From NCBI GenBank assembly GCA_041649955.1, contig JBAZMD010000005.1:1-45990 (forward strand): a stretch of DNA of 45,990 nt, given 5' to 3'. Positions 1-8,367 of the stretch are shown one piece after another. The position numbers and the translations under genes were made by a program. The stretch comes from JAQUPP01 sp041649955. GTDB lineage: Bacteria > Patescibacteriota > Patescibacteriia > UBA2591 > JAQUPP01. A model generated the notes under the pieces. That model ran no database searches. It was given only the letters and a program-made list of their open reading frames with translations, and was not told where the DNA came from. Every line of letters starts with the position of its first letter. Position 1 is the stretch's first letter.

Positions 1-51
1 ATAGTTGTTTAGTTAAGGGTTAAACCGAAAACTATAAACTAAAACCACTAA

Positions 52-2349
52 CTAATAACTATTAACTATATTAGGCTGATATAACCAAATCATTACCTGT
101 CCAATATTTTGATGATTGCCCAATATGGAATCAAGCTGATTAATAATTTGATCTTTGCGATTAAATAACATCCATCTTCCTTCGGTCATAAAATAACACT
201 GACTGGCGCCGGTTACCTCCATGGCTTTTTCAATATAACGGACAGACGGAACAGTATTCATATTATCAAACAATTGAACTCTCTCGGGCTGGCGATACTC
301 AACATAATAAGGAAATCCGCCCGTAACGATTTTCTTTCCAGAAGCCGCCTCCAAAGCCAAAAGCGGCCAAGTATTGGCTAGAACGCAGTGTTTATTCACC
401 GGTTCGCTTGAATTAATTTTTTCCCAGACATATTTGGCTGCCGCCAATTCATCCGAAGAAACAGTTTGAAATTTTGGTCCGGAAGCGTAAACAGTGGTTG
501 AAGTCAAACCGATTATCATTATCAAAGCAAAAATTACAACTTTGCGGGAAAAAATATGTTTGGAATATTCAGTTAAACAATAAATCCCCCATGCCAACGG
601 AATCATCATTAAAAAAGAAATCGGAATAACCAAGCGCTTGGAAAAAATATGATTGCCTTCCATAAAATAAGAACCTATAAATTGGTTCAGCAAGAAAATA
701 ATTAAAATCAAAATAAAAAGATAACCGATTTTCGGCTGGAATAATTTGCGATAATTAATGATTCCCAAAATTATTAAAAATAAAATTATTGGAGTGAGTA
801 TCAAATGCCAAGGCAATGCTTTTAATAAGGTCGCCCTGGACAAATATTCGCCAGTCTGAGAATAAAGCCAATTATCCTGCTCCATCCGATAAAGACGAGG
901 GAAAATGGCATCTGAAGTTAAAATTCTGATTGGGAAATTTATCAAAGTGCTTTTAAAATCAGTTGGAGCCAAATTCTTTTTGAAAGATGAATATTGATTA
1001 TTCGTATCAAGCAAGGGAATTAAAAATACCAAAGCCAAAAAACAAATGAAAATCAAAGCCAGCCAAACTGTTTTGTTGCGCTTGAATTCATAAAAATTTT
1101 TCAGTAAGAAAACTAAAATAAATATTTCCAAAAAAACAATCAAATAAAGAACGTAGTTAAAATATAAAAATGGAATTAAAAAAACCAGCCTTTTAAGCAG
1201 CTGGCGGAAAGAAAATTTATCCATGAAATATTCCAAAATAAAAATCAAAGAAAATAAAAATGGCAAAAATCCGAAGGCCTGAGGCACGGTAATGCTGCCG
1301 TAAATTTGAAAAGGAAAAAATAAAAACGGTAATAAAGCCAATAAATACAAAAATTCTTTCTTTTTGGAAAATAAACTGCCGATTTTTAAAAGCAGAAACG
1401 GCAAAAATATTGAAAACAACAATAAGCCCAAGAAAAGATCAATATAAAAAATATCAATTTTCGTCAGCCAAGAAAGAGCGATTGTCATTCCCCACATATT
1501 GGCGTAAGAAGTTTTATTGCCCGCGATGAAAACTTCCGGAATTTTAATCGGCCCCAATTGCTTGTAAGAAATCTGTTCGCCGAAAAGAGCCGGCGTGTAA
1601 ATATGCCCGTCCATCAGCCATTGTTCCGCGCCAAGATGCCGCCATTTATCCCCGCCAAAACCGGTCTGATATGTTACCAATAAATAAGAATGCAAAAGCA
1701 AAGAAGTTAAAATAATAAAAAATAAAAATGTCTTTAAACGGCATTTGGAAAAAATTAAAAGACCGATTACAAAAATTATAAACAGCCAGCCGTAAAGATA
1801 AAAAGGATGAATTACCAGCCAGGGCGAGCGAATATCAGCGCCTGTTCGCGCTCTGAAAAGCAAGAACCATAATAGCAAATAGCAAATAGCAAATAGCAAA
1901 TAGCAAAATTTGGGGATTTTAATTTTTTCATTATTTTCAACCAGCACCAATTCTTTCTCCGTTTCTTCTTTCTCCCCTTTTCTTTTTAAGCGACTTGATA
2001 AAGAAATAATAATTGTCAGTGAAATTAATAAAAACGCCAAATAAATCGGCGTTATTTTATAAAAAACAATCGGCACGGCCATGCCGAAAGCGATTAAAAA
2101 AAGCAGCAGAAACAGACCGAAAATAAATTGAAATTCTTTCTCAAAACCCAAACGCGCCAAAATTTTTGCCAGCCAAACGGAATTGATTAGAAAATAAAAA
2201 ATAGAAAATATCAGCCCAAGGCTGATTTGTAATGAACGGGAAAAATTTCCGTGTATTACAAGCAAAAACCAACCAACCACGCAGAGTATCGCCGTTAACG
2301 TAAAAACAAAATTTTTGTCTTCTCTAATTTTTAAAAACAATTTCTTCAT
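52..2349 (-). CDS. Polytopic membrane protein, GT-C glycosyltransferase-like
   Basis: A 765-residue integral membrane protein. The first ~620 residues consist of a dozen or more hydrophobic segments, and the last ~130 form a soluble domain. After the first helices there is an extracytoplasmic-type loop with 'GGDKWRHLGAEQWL'; an acidic residue in this loop is typical of the GT-C fold (lipid-linked sugar transferases such as ArnT/GT39), which is the basis for the call. The gene lies directly downstream of a GT4 glycosyltransferase and overlaps it by 26 nt, so the two are probably translationally coupled and both act in envelope glycan or glycolipid assembly. Around residues 147-160 the coding DNA is a run of heptanucleotide repeats (see separate entry). 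The exact substrate and family are not determinable by eye; a generic multi-TM protein is the alternative. Confidence 0.55.
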   Translation of the reverse strand: MKKLFLKIREDKNFVFTLTAILCVVGWFLLVIHGNFSRSLQISLGLIFSIFYFLINSVWLAKILARLGFEKEFQFIFGLFLLLFLIAFGMAVPIVFYKITPIYLAFLLISLTIIISLSSRLKRKGEKEETEKELVLVENNEKIKIPKFCYLLFAICYLLLWFLLFRARTGADIRSPWLVIHPFYLYGWLFIIFVIGLLIFSKCRLKTFLFFIILTSLLLHSYLLVTYQTGFGGDKWRHLGAEQWLMDGHIYTPALFGEQISYKQLGPIKIPEVFIAGNKTSYANMWGMTIALSWLTKIDIFYIDLFLGLLLFSIFLPFLLLKIGSLFSKKKEFLYLLALLPFLFFPFQIYGSITVPQAFGFLPFLFSLIFILEYFMDKFSFRQLLKRLVFLIPFLYFNYVLYLIVFLEIFILVFLLKNFYEFKRNKTVWLALIFICFLALVFLIPLLDTNNQYSSFKKNLAPTDFKSTLINFPIRILTSDAIFPRLYRMEQDNWLYSQTGEYLSRATLLKALPWHLILTPIILFLIILGIINYRKLFQPKIGYLFILILIIFLLNQFIGSYFMEGNHIFSKRLVIPISFLMMIPLAWGIYCLTEYSKHIFSRKVVIFALIMIIGLTSTTVYASGPKFQTVSSDELAAAKYVWEKINSSEPVNKHCVLANTWPLLALEAASGKKIVTGGFPYYVEYRQPERVQLFDNMNTVPSVRYIEKAMEVTGASQCYFMTEGRWMLFNRKDQIINQLDSILGNHQNIGQVMIWLYQPNIVNSY
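1872..1907. repeat. Heptanucleotide tandem repeat (AATAGCA)n inside a coding region
   Basis: About five perfect head-to-tail copies of the 7-mer AATAGCA (TTTGCTA on the coding strand) lie inside the polytopic membrane protein gene and encode a hydrophobic CYLLFAI-type stretch. Seven is not a multiple of three, so gain or loss of one unit would shift the frame. Confidence 0.85.
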
Positions 2350-3466
2350 GGTAAATTTGTTCTAATTTTTGAACCGAGGTCGGCCAATTATATTGTTCTT
2401 TTACCAATTTAAAACTTTGCGCGCCAAGTTGATTGGCCAAAACTTGATCTTCCAAGATTAAAGATATTTTTTGCCTTAAATCATTGACATCGCCAACCTT
2501 AACTTTAAAACCGTTATTTTGAACCAAAGTTCTCGGTCCGGGCAAATCAGAAACAATAATCGGCTTGGCGCAAGCCATAGCTTCAACCAAAACCAAGCCA
2601 AACGCCTCAGAACGGCCGATTGACGGCAAAACGCAGACATCAGCCAAGTTATAATATTTAGGCAAATCTTCGTCTGGAACATAGCCGGCAAAAATAACTT
2701 TTTCTTTTATATTTAAATTATTGACCAGGGATTGATATTTCGGTTTTAAATCGCCTTCGCCGACAATAATTAATTTACAATTTACGTCAGCTATGGCCTT
2801 GATCAAAACATTAATCCCCTTAAAATAATGCGCCCGATCCAGCCCGCCGACAAATAAAACAATTTTTTCTCTGTAAGACAAATTATATTTTCTCAACAAT
2901 TCATCATCTTTTGGTTGAAGATAAAATTTGCTTGTATCAACTCCCAGCGGCACGGCAATAAATTTTTTTTCAAAACGATCAACATATCGTCTGATATGGG
3001 AATAATTGGCGTAATCAAAAGAAGAAACTAAAATTTTATCCGCCGCTTTGGCCAATAAAGGAATAAAAAATAAACTGTAAAGTTTAAAAAATATTCCGCG
3101 CCAGCCGCGATCAATCAAATCCATTTGATATTGAACAACCAATGACTTTTTAATCAAACCGCAAAGTTTGGCGAAAATAATAAATTCAGCCCCGATAAAC
3201 GGCCAGTGAAGATGGATAATGTCAAAATTTTTCAAATGCCAAGTAACTTGCGGCACCATGGCGGCGTTTCCGAATTTCAAAAACGGTTTTAAATAAATAG
3301 TCCGAAAATCGGGATCTTGGGTCGGTAATTTCTTACCTCCGTATCTTGGCGTTAAAACTAAAACATTATGTCCCCTTTTTGCGAATTCTTTAACCTGATA
3401 ATAACAAGTATTACCCATTCCGCCGAAATAAGGAGGAAATGTTGAAACAATATGAGCGATATTCAT
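2324..3466 (-). CDS. Glycosyltransferase family 4 (GT-B fold)
   Basis: A 380-residue retaining glycosyltransferase that would transfer a nucleotide-activated sugar in surface polysaccharide or glycolipid synthesis. The N-terminal Rossmann half opens with 'STFPPYFGGMGNTCYYQ', the usual glycine-rich acceptor-side loop. The C-terminal half has 'VLFVGGLDRAHYFKGINVL' and the nucleotide-sugar-binding 'SEAFGLVLVEAMACAKP' (the EX7E motif, near residue 290). Length is normal for the family. It is the first gene of a two-gene unit whose second gene overlaps its 3' end by 26 nt. A minus-strand promoter at 3519-3547 lies about 50 nt upstream. Sugar specificity cannot be told from the sequence. Confidence 0.88.
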   Translation of the reverse strand: MNIAHIVSTFPPYFGGMGNTCYYQVKEFAKRGHNVLVLTPRYGGKKLPTQDPDFRTIYLKPFLKFGNAAMVPQVTWHLKNFDIIHLHWPFIGAEFIIFAKLCGLIKKSLVVQYQMDLIDRGWRGIFFKLYSLFFIPLLAKAADKILVSSFDYANYSHIRRYVDRFEKKFIAVPLGVDTSKFYLQPKDDELLRKYNLSYREKIVLFVGGLDRAHYFKGINVLIKAIADVNCKLIIVGEGDLKPKYQSLVNNLNIKEKVIFAGYVPDEDLPKYYNLADVCVLPSIGRSEAFGLVLVEAMACAKPIIVSDLPGPRTLVQNNGFKVKVGDVNDLRQKISLILEDQVLANQLGAQSFKLVKEQYNWPTSVQKLEQIYHEEIVFKN

Positions 3467-3490
3467 AAATTCTTTGACGTTAAGCGTTAG

Positions 3491-3520
3491 TTGACAAAAA
3501 GCCTTAAATTATGCTAAAAT
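3491..3520 (+). promoter_or_regulatory. Sigma-70-type promoter for the plus-strand cluster
   Basis: TTGACA at 3491-3496 and TAAAAT at 3515-3520, spacer 18. Its -10 box overlaps the -10 box of the opposing minus-strand promoter. Downstream, at 3543-3556, is a dyad GTCAAC-AA-GTTGAC that could be an operator. Confidence 0.6.
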
Positions 3521-3547
3521 TTTATCATAATTAGAGGTCAAAGTCAA
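3519..3547 (-). promoter_or_regulatory. Sigma-70-type promoter for the GT4/GT-C pair
   Basis: On the minus strand, TTGACT (3542-3547), spacer 17, TAAAAT (3519-3524). It shares bases with the -10 box of the plus-strand promoter at 3491-3520, so the two polymerases should compete. Confidence 0.55.
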
Positions 3548-3593
3548 CAAGTTGACATAAACTTATTAGGCGAAATAAAAAATTTTAATAATT

Positions 3594-4094
3594 ATGGATT
3601 ATAAAAAATATATTCGCGAAATGAAAACAAAAAATCGCTGTGACTTAACATTGCTGCTTGCTAACTTTAAAGTATTAGACAATCTTATTAAAGACATGGC
3701 CAGACCCTTTCTTCATTCTAAAATTGATAAAGTGGTTGCGTTAGAAGCAATGGGTTTTATCTTCGGAACAGGAGTCGCCCGAGAATTAAAAGCGGGTTTA
3801 TGCTTAATTAGGAAACCAAATAAAATAGCTTGGAGCACCGAATCAATTGACTTTACTGATTATACGAAACAAAGAAAGTGTTTTGAAATAGCCAAAAGCG
3901 CAATATTGCCGAACGAAAAGGTACTCATTGTTGATGATTGGTCTGAAACCGCATCTCAATTGAAAGCAGCAATTTTTTTAGTTGAGCAAGCGAAAGGCAT
4001 TATCGTCGGAATATCTTGCGTTAATATTGATGATCAGGCAAAAAATGACAAAATCATATCAAAATATAAATTAAATTCAGTGATAAATTATTAA
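3594..4094 (+). CDS. Phosphoribosyltransferase-like protein (APRT type)
   Basis: A 166-residue type I PRTase fold. The diagnostic PRPP-binding loop is 'VLIVDDWSETASQL' near residues 105-118: two acidic residues after hydrophobics, followed by a small/polar P-loop. Upstream, 'VVALEAMGFIFGTGVARELK' matches the APRT segment that carries the substrate-binding Glu-Ala-x-Gly. The enzyme would condense a purine-like base with PRPP. The loop has W-S-E-T in place of the more usual A-T-G-G-T, so substrate choice may differ from true adenine PRTase. It is the first gene of the plus-strand cluster and is followed 32 nt later by a MazG-like gene. No clear Shine-Dalgarno precedes it. Confidence 0.7.
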   Translation: MDYKKYIREMKTKNRCDLTLLLANFKVLDNLIKDMARPFLHSKIDKVVALEAMGFIFGTGVARELKAGLCLIRKPNKIAWSTESIDFTDYTKQRKCFEIAKSAILPNEKVLIVDDWSETASQLKAAIFLVEQAKGIIVGISCVNIDDQAKNDKIISKYKLNSVINY

Positions 4095-4126
4095 AAATTT
4101 TTACGTCGCCTAATATTGAATATTTT

Positions 4127-4444
4127 ATGACCATACAACAACTAATAGATTTAATTATGAAACAAGCTAAACAAAAAGGATTTGGCGTAAAACCAAAAGA
4201 AATTAATGTGGCGGAAAAAATCGCCTTAATTCATTCGGAAATTTCTGAAGCGTTTGAAGCTTATCGCCATAAAAATATTAATGGCAAAAACGGCCTTAAA
4301 GAAGAATTAGGTGATGCCATTCAGCGCATTTTGCATCTTTGCGGGACTTTAAATATAGATGTTGAGAAGTCAATATTAAAAAAGATAAATTCAAACAAGA
4401 AAAGAGACTGGGATTGGGATAAAATGAATGAAAAACATTCTTAA
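4127..4444 (+). CDS. MazG-like nucleotide pyrophosphohydrolase
   Basis: A 105-residue all-alpha NTP-PPase. The metal-binding pattern is visible: 'EKIALIHSEISEAFEAY' supplies the first EXXE, and 'KEELGDAIQRILHLCG' the downstream E...D pair, roughly residues 30-75. The family hydrolyses (d)NTPs to NMP and PPi and often removes non-canonical nucleotides. A second, different MazG-like gene ends the same cluster (8368-8679). The start is an ATG with no clear ribosome-binding site, 32 nt after the PRTase-like gene. Confidence 0.8.
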   Translation: MTIQQLIDLIMKQAKQKGFGVKPKEINVAEKIALIHSEISEAFEAYRHKNINGKNGLKEELGDAIQRILHLCGTLNIDVEKSILKKINSNKKRDWDWDKMNEKHS

Positions 4445-4459
4445 AAAATAAAACTTAAT

Positions 4460-5311
4460 ATGGATCAAGAAAAAATAAAAAATCATTTCAATAATCACAA
4501 AGGATTAGAAATGTATTTTTCGCCGAAAATTGCCGAAAAATTCGCCGAACTTGAACAAAACGATAAAAATTTCAGAGTTGCGGAAATTGTTGATCAAACG
4601 ATTATGCAGGAAATAGAAGATATGCCTGACCAGATTTACGCCGCTGAATTGGGCGGAGGCGCTCATCCAGACAGATACCATGAGTTTTTCAACAAGTTAC
4701 TGAAAGAACCGCGCGGCCATATTGATTGGGTTGATATTTCGCCGTATATGCTGAAGCTGGCGGAAAAATATATTTCCGATGAAAAATATCAAAACCGAAA
4801 AGAAGTTATCACATTTATCAAAAAAGAAATTTTGGAATATTTACAAGGCCTTGAAAATGAAAAACTTGATTTGGCTTTGATGAAATACACGATTGATCAT
4901 CTGGATAATCTTGATAAATTGTTTGAATTACTTACGTTAAAATTAAAAAAGGGCGGCAAACTTATCGCCACAATCGGCAGTTCAAGTCCGGAATTAAAAA
5001 GTTATTCAACAAACGCGCGTTTTTTATATAATGGCGAACAGTTTCCCGATAATGAAATCAGGATATTAAAAGACGGCGATAATTTTACGGTCAAATTTTT
5101 TAAGGTTTCAGGCGATCCGAATTCCGGTTATCTGGAAGGGGCTGAAACAATAAAATATTTTCACTCTGCCGAAAAAATGAAACAACTTGCCGAATTTTAT
5201 GGTTTTGACATATTTCTCGGTGATTGGAAAAATTTAGTTAAACAAAACAATCAAGGCGGTGAATCAATGAATCAGGAAATCTTAGTTTTAACAAAAAAAT
5301 ATGGAAAATAA
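4460..5311 (+). CDS. Class I SAM-dependent methyltransferase
   Basis: A 283-residue protein. SAM motif I is 'AAELGGGAHPDRYHEF' (around residue 65), followed by an acidic motif-II residue in 'HIDWVDISPYMLKLAEKY' and a post-motif segment 'LDLALMKYTIDHLDNLDKL', as expected for a Rossmann methyltransferase. The region after the fold, with 'LKKGGKLIATIGSSSPELK', is the usual beta-6/7 area. The substrate is unknown. The stop overlaps the next gene by 11 nt, so the two are likely coupled. It could also be a divergent nucleoside- or lipid-acting enzyme. Confidence 0.75.
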   Translation: MDQEKIKNHFNNHKGLEMYFSPKIAEKFAELEQNDKNFRVAEIVDQTIMQEIEDMPDQIYAAELGGGAHPDRYHEFFNKLLKEPRGHIDWVDISPYMLKLAEKYISDEKYQNRKEVITFIKKEILEYLQGLENEKLDLALMKYTIDHLDNLDKLFELLTLKLKKGGKLIATIGSSSPELKSYSTNARFLYNGEQFPDNEIRILKDGDNFTVKFFKVSGDPNSGYLEGAETIKYFHSAEKMKQLAEFYGFDIFLGDWKNLVKQNNQGGESMNQEILVLTKKYGK

Positions 5312-5657
5312 AGAAAAATTTAAAACTCCTGAAATTCATTCTCAAGAACTGTTAAAAATCATTGAGAACGTAAAATGGGAGGAAGGAGAAGGAATAGAAT
5401 ATAATGGAACAACTTTTTTACTCTTCTTCTCGGATGAAACTTCCGAAAGCGATGGACATCAGGATGCCGCTTCCTACCAATCACCTTCTCATATCACTGA
5501 TTTTGATATTTATTTATTAAAAAGCCTGTCCATTGAAGATAAAAAAAGAAGGCTTTTTCATGAAATATTGGAAGCTGATTTGAGAAAACAAGGTTTTAAT
5601 TATAATGAAGCGCATGATCTTACCAAAGTGGAAGAACAAAAAACTTTTGGTAAATAA
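5301..5657 (+). CDS. Conserved-looking hypothetical protein with HEILEADL motif
   Basis: A 118-residue protein I cannot assign. The C-terminal third has 'FHEILEADLRKQGFNYNEAH', with regularly spaced His and Glu residues (H-E-x-x-E ... E-A-H). This resembles a metal-site-like helix pair seen in some small phage or accessory proteins, but no catalytic role can be claimed. The N-terminal part is acidic and Ser/Asp-rich. It overlaps the methyltransferase gene by 11 nt, and a new promoter follows its stop, so it closes the first transcription unit of the plus-strand cluster. Confidence 0.5.
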   Translation: MENKEKFKTPEIHSQELLKIIENVKWEEGEGIEYNGTTFLLFFSDETSESDGHQDAASYQSPSHITDFDIYLLKSLSIEDKKRRLFHEILEADLRKQGFNYNEAHDLTKVEEQKTFGK

Positions 5658-5658
5658 T

Positions 5659-5687
5659 TTGACAAATTTTAAAAAATACGCTAAAAT
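5659..5687 (+). promoter_or_regulatory. Sigma-70-type promoter for the two small membrane proteins
   Basis: TTGACA (5659-5664), spacer 17, TAAAAT (5682-5687). It sits just after the preceding stop codon and about 75 nt before a gene with a strong AAGGAGG ribosome-binding site. Confidence 0.65.
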
Positions 5688-5765
5688 ATTCATATAAAAG
5701 CTTAGAAAATAGTCCTTTGAAATTAAAATTAAATTATTTGCCAATAGGCAAATAAGGAGGAAATA

Positions 5766-6041
5766 ATGGAAAAATTATATAAACGACGATTTGAGATGAA
5801 AATCTCGCATATAGGAGTTGTTATTCTGTGTATCGTTCTCCCTTGTATTCCGGCCAGTATCCTAATAGCAGGAATAATAACTGGAGTAGTGCTGATGATT
5901 TATAAAATTTTTTTACTGTTAAAAGGCGCCGGAAATTTGATAAATAAAATACCTCTGGAATGGGAATTGATAATTATATTCCTTACGCTTTTAGGGCTAT
6001 TTATGAGCTGGATTTGGTTTCAAAATAAATTTTTTCATTAG
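5766..6041 (+). CDS. Small two-TM membrane protein
   Basis: A 91-residue protein with one long hydrophobic stretch at about residues 13-50 (possibly two helices) and a second at about 68-86. The N terminus is basic, which predicts it stays inside. The AAGGAGG at 5755-5761 is a near-perfect Shine-Dalgarno, unusual among the neighbours, and fixes the start. It is followed 15 nt later by an even smaller hydrophobic gene, also with a good ribosome-binding site, and then by a terminator. No family is recognised; a toxin/holin-like or regulatory membrane peptide is possible but unsupported. Confidence 0.6.
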   Translation: MEKLYKRRFEMKISHIGVVILCIVLPCIPASILIAGIITGVVLMIYKIFLLLKGAGNLINKIPLEWELIIIFLTLLGLFMSWIWFQNKFFH

Positions 6042-6056
6042 TAAAAGGGGGTGAAA

Positions 6057-6191
6057 ATGTTATGGTTATGCGGGCGAATATATAATTTTTTTGCTGGTGT
6101 TTTAGAGTTGATGTTTATTTTGACATTTTCGGTTATTTTCTTAACAGCCATGGGGTTATTGACCATATTTAATGGAGGACTTGAAAAATAA
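6057..6191 (+). CDS. Tiny single-TM membrane peptide (44 residues)
   Basis: A 44-codon frame starting with ATG at 6057, preceded by AGGGGG a few bases upstream, and ending TAA at 6189-6191. It encodes 'MLWLCGRIYNFF' followed by one strongly hydrophobic helix and a short polar tail 'NGGLEK'. It lies 15 nt after the 91-residue membrane protein, within the same promoter-to-terminator unit (5659-6235), which is the main reason to believe it. GTG at 6051 is an alternative start two codons earlier. Function unknown. Confidence 0.5.
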   Translation: MLWLCGRIYNFFAGVLELMFILTFSVIFLTAMGLLTIFNGGLEK

Positions 6192-6195
6192 TAAA

Positions 6196-6235
6196 AAAAG
6201 GGGCGGCGGACAAGAATTGTCTACCGCCCTTTAGC
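6196..6235 (+). terminator. Intrinsic terminator-like hairpin
   Basis: GGGCGG (6201-6206) pairs with CCGCCC (6224-6229), with a second inner pairing GACAA/TTGTC. It follows the stop at 6191 by 9 nt and is trailed by a T-rich stretch. Confidence 0.6.
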
Positions 6236-6270
6236 TTTAAAGCAAATGAAAAACTCTTAATTTTCATATC

Positions 6271-6299
6271 TTGACTGAGATGATATTTGGTATTATTAT
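6271..6299 (+). promoter_or_regulatory. Sigma-70-type promoter for the APH-kinase/phosphatase/MazG genes
   Basis: TTGACT (6271-6276), spacer 17, TATTAT (6294-6299), 39 nt upstream of the ATG at 6338 and directly after a terminator. Confidence 0.55.
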
Positions 6300-6337
6300 T
6301 GATAATAAGGCTGTAAATTAATAGCAATTTTGTAATT

Positions 6338-7336
6338 ATGTCGAAATTAGATCAAGGACAAATTAACCCCATAAAAAAGAATATTGCAAAAATACTAAAA
6401 AATTATTCTATCAGTAATTTTAATTTTTCAGTTAATCCCAGGGGCGCGCATAATACCACTATAATTATTACAGAAAAAGGTGGCAATAAATACGCCATGC
6501 GCGTTTATTGCCAAAATAGAAGAACTAAAAATGAAATACGTTTAGAAATTGATTATATAAATTTTTTGTTTAATCGCGGATTGCCTGTTCCGGAAGTTGT
6601 GCCTCATAAAAAAAATAATTATATTGCCGAGACTGAAATTGACGGGAAATTATGGTACAGCATACTTACAAAATTTTTTAGAGGAAATCACCCCAAATTT
6701 TATTCAAAAAAATTGCTTAAAGATTTGGCTTTTATTCAGGCAAAAATGCATTTACTCGCGCCTGCTTTTAATTCAAAATATTCAAATCTGCTTAAACTTT
6801 GCGATACCGGGGAAAAATCAAAAAATTATTTATATACCGACCTTTTGTCGGTAGACAAGATAAATCTTAAAAATTTAAAAAAAATAGAATTAAAAAATTT
6901 CTTGGCTCGCGCTTTAAAACTTTCAATTAACTTTAAAAAACTGCCAATCGCAATTGTACACAAAGACATTCACGCATTTAATATTATTGAAAATAAAGGA
7001 AAATTAGCCGCTGTGTTAGATTTTGACGATTTATTCAATGGTCCCCTTTTTATCGGATTGCCGTATATGCTTTGGGACATTTATGTAAAAAATAACGATT
7101 GGAGTTATGCGAGTTATTATATTAACGAATACGAAAAAACAAGAAAAATATTGAAAGAGGAGAGAGAAAATATTAAAAATTTTCTTTTACTGAGAAACTA
7201 TATCATGGGAACGGTGGAATATTTAGTTGGTGGCGAAAATTCCAAAGGCGTGCTCATGATGAATTTGGAAAAATATTTTAAAATAGAAAAAGAAATTATG
7301 AAATTAAAAATAGAAAAACTTTATGGAAAAAAATGA
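6338..7336 (+). CDS. APH/choline-kinase family phosphotransferase
   Basis: A 332-residue small-molecule kinase of the aminoglycoside phosphotransferase / homoserine-kinase-II superfamily. The nucleotide lobe contains 'KYAMRVY' (the ATP-lysine position is an Ala-Met-Arg variant). The catalytic loop is 'IVHKDIHAFNIIENKGKLA' (HxDxxxxN, near residue 208), and the metal-binding Asp is in 'AVLDFDDLFNGPL'. Substrates of this family are alcohol groups of small metabolites or drugs, and resistance activity should not be assumed. Its TGA stop overlaps the ATG of the next gene by 14 nt, which implies coupling with the phosphatase-like protein. Confidence 0.8.
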   Translation: MSKLDQGQINPIKKNIAKILKNYSISNFNFSVNPRGAHNTTIIITEKGGNKYAMRVYCQNRRTKNEIRLEIDYINFLFNRGLPVPEVVPHKKNNYIAETEIDGKLWYSILTKFFRGNHPKFYSKKLLKDLAFIQAKMHLLAPAFNSKYSNLLKLCDTGEKSKNYLYTDLLSVDKINLKNLKKIELKNFLARALKLSINFKKLPIAIVHKDIHAFNIIENKGKLAAVLDFDDLFNGPLFIGLPYMLWDIYVKNNDWSYASYYINEYEKTRKILKEERENIKNFLLLRNYIMGTVEYLVGGENSKGVLMMNLEKYFKIEKEIMKLKIEKLYGKK

Positions 7337-8342
7337 TCAAAAAAATATGTGGCTGGAACACAAAGGAATTGAATCTAAAGAAGGCATTCCCGAGGAGCCG
7401 GTGGAAATATTTTATCTATTTCGCCACGACCCGCCAATTTATGATCCTGCGGCGGATGAAAAAATGAAAGAACATGGATTTTCGGGAGAAAAAAATTACG
7501 GCGGCGCTCAATTTGGAAAATTCGAAATACCGGAAATTCCCGAAAAAGATCTGCCTCAAAAAAAGAAACTGCAAAATCTTTCCAGAAGTTCAAAATCAAA
7601 AATCATTATTCCCGATGTTGCAACTGACAATATTTACCAAGAAAACGGACATGAAACACAAGAGGAATTAATGGCTAGAGCTAAATTTGAAGGAGGAACT
7701 GATGAAATTAAAGAAAGAAAAAATTTAAATTATTTAGCCGATCTGATTAAAGAAAAAAATTTTAAACCGATTATGTTGGTTGGTCCGAGAACCAGGCATC
7801 TTTTCACATATAACTCTGTTGTTAATGCTTTGGAAAAGCAAGGAGTGGATATTGATGAGCCGATTTTATCGCATACCGATAAATTAACCGATATCAACAG
7901 TCATTGGCTGCCACTGATGGAAGTTGCCGAAGAATTAAATATCCAGGATCCATGGGGCACGGTGAAAGATCCTAATTTCCATGAAGAAATGAATAAAAGG
8001 GGCATAGAAACCATGGAAGAAATTGAAGAAAGAATAAAAAATTATTTAATAATTCTTGAAAGATGGTGGAAAAAACAAAATAATCTTGGCAAAATAAATC
8101 AAGAAGTAAAACCTATTTTTATCGGCTTTACTTCGGATTTTGAGCAAAGAGCGCTTATACGACTTATGGGGATTGAAAAAATTAACGGAGTTAACACAAA
8201 CTATTTCAAAAGTGATTCAGGAAGCTATATCAGCGTGGAAGTAGCTAAAAATGGCACTGCTAAAATTTATTACCAGTCGCCGAATAATGAAAAACACGAA
8301 CTATTGGGCGAAGTTGCTGATTTCCAAAAAACATTAAAATAA
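7323..8342 (+). CDS. Histidine-phosphatase (phosphoglycerate mutase-like) family protein, divergent
   Basis: A 339-residue protein. 'VEIFYLFRHDPPIYDP' near residue 28 carries the RH dyad of the histidine-phosphatase superfamily. 'MLVGPRTRHLFTYNSVV' matches the SPxxRxxxT region. The end, 'YISVEVAKNGTAKIYY', has the usual closing strand pattern. The segment where the second catalytic histidine is expected reads 'PIFIGFTSDFEQRALIRLM' and has no His, so activity may be altered. It overlaps the kinase gene by 14 nt. A kinase and a phosphatase-like protein made together suggests opposing or sequential steps on one phosphometabolite, but this is inference. Confidence 0.6.
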   Translation: MEKNDQKNMWLEHKGIESKEGIPEEPVEIFYLFRHDPPIYDPAADEKMKEHGFSGEKNYGGAQFGKFEIPEIPEKDLPQKKKLQNLSRSSKSKIIIPDVATDNIYQENGHETQEELMARAKFEGGTDEIKERKNLNYLADLIKEKNFKPIMLVGPRTRHLFTYNSVVNALEKQGVDIDEPILSHTDKLTDINSHWLPLMEVAEELNIQDPWGTVKDPNFHEEMNKRGIETMEEIEERIKNYLIILERWWKKQNNLGKINQEVKPIFIGFTSDFEQRALIRLMGIEKINGVNTNYFKSDSGSYISVEVAKNGTAKIYYQSPNNEKHELLGEVADFQKTLK

Positions 8343-8367
8343 TTAATACAGGCTATAATTTATAATT

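Noticed and set aside
2073..2088. CGGCACGGCCATGCCG palindrome in the GT-C-like gene as another inserted element
   Set aside because: Short, and it encodes ordinary hydrophobic residues with no sign of extra length.
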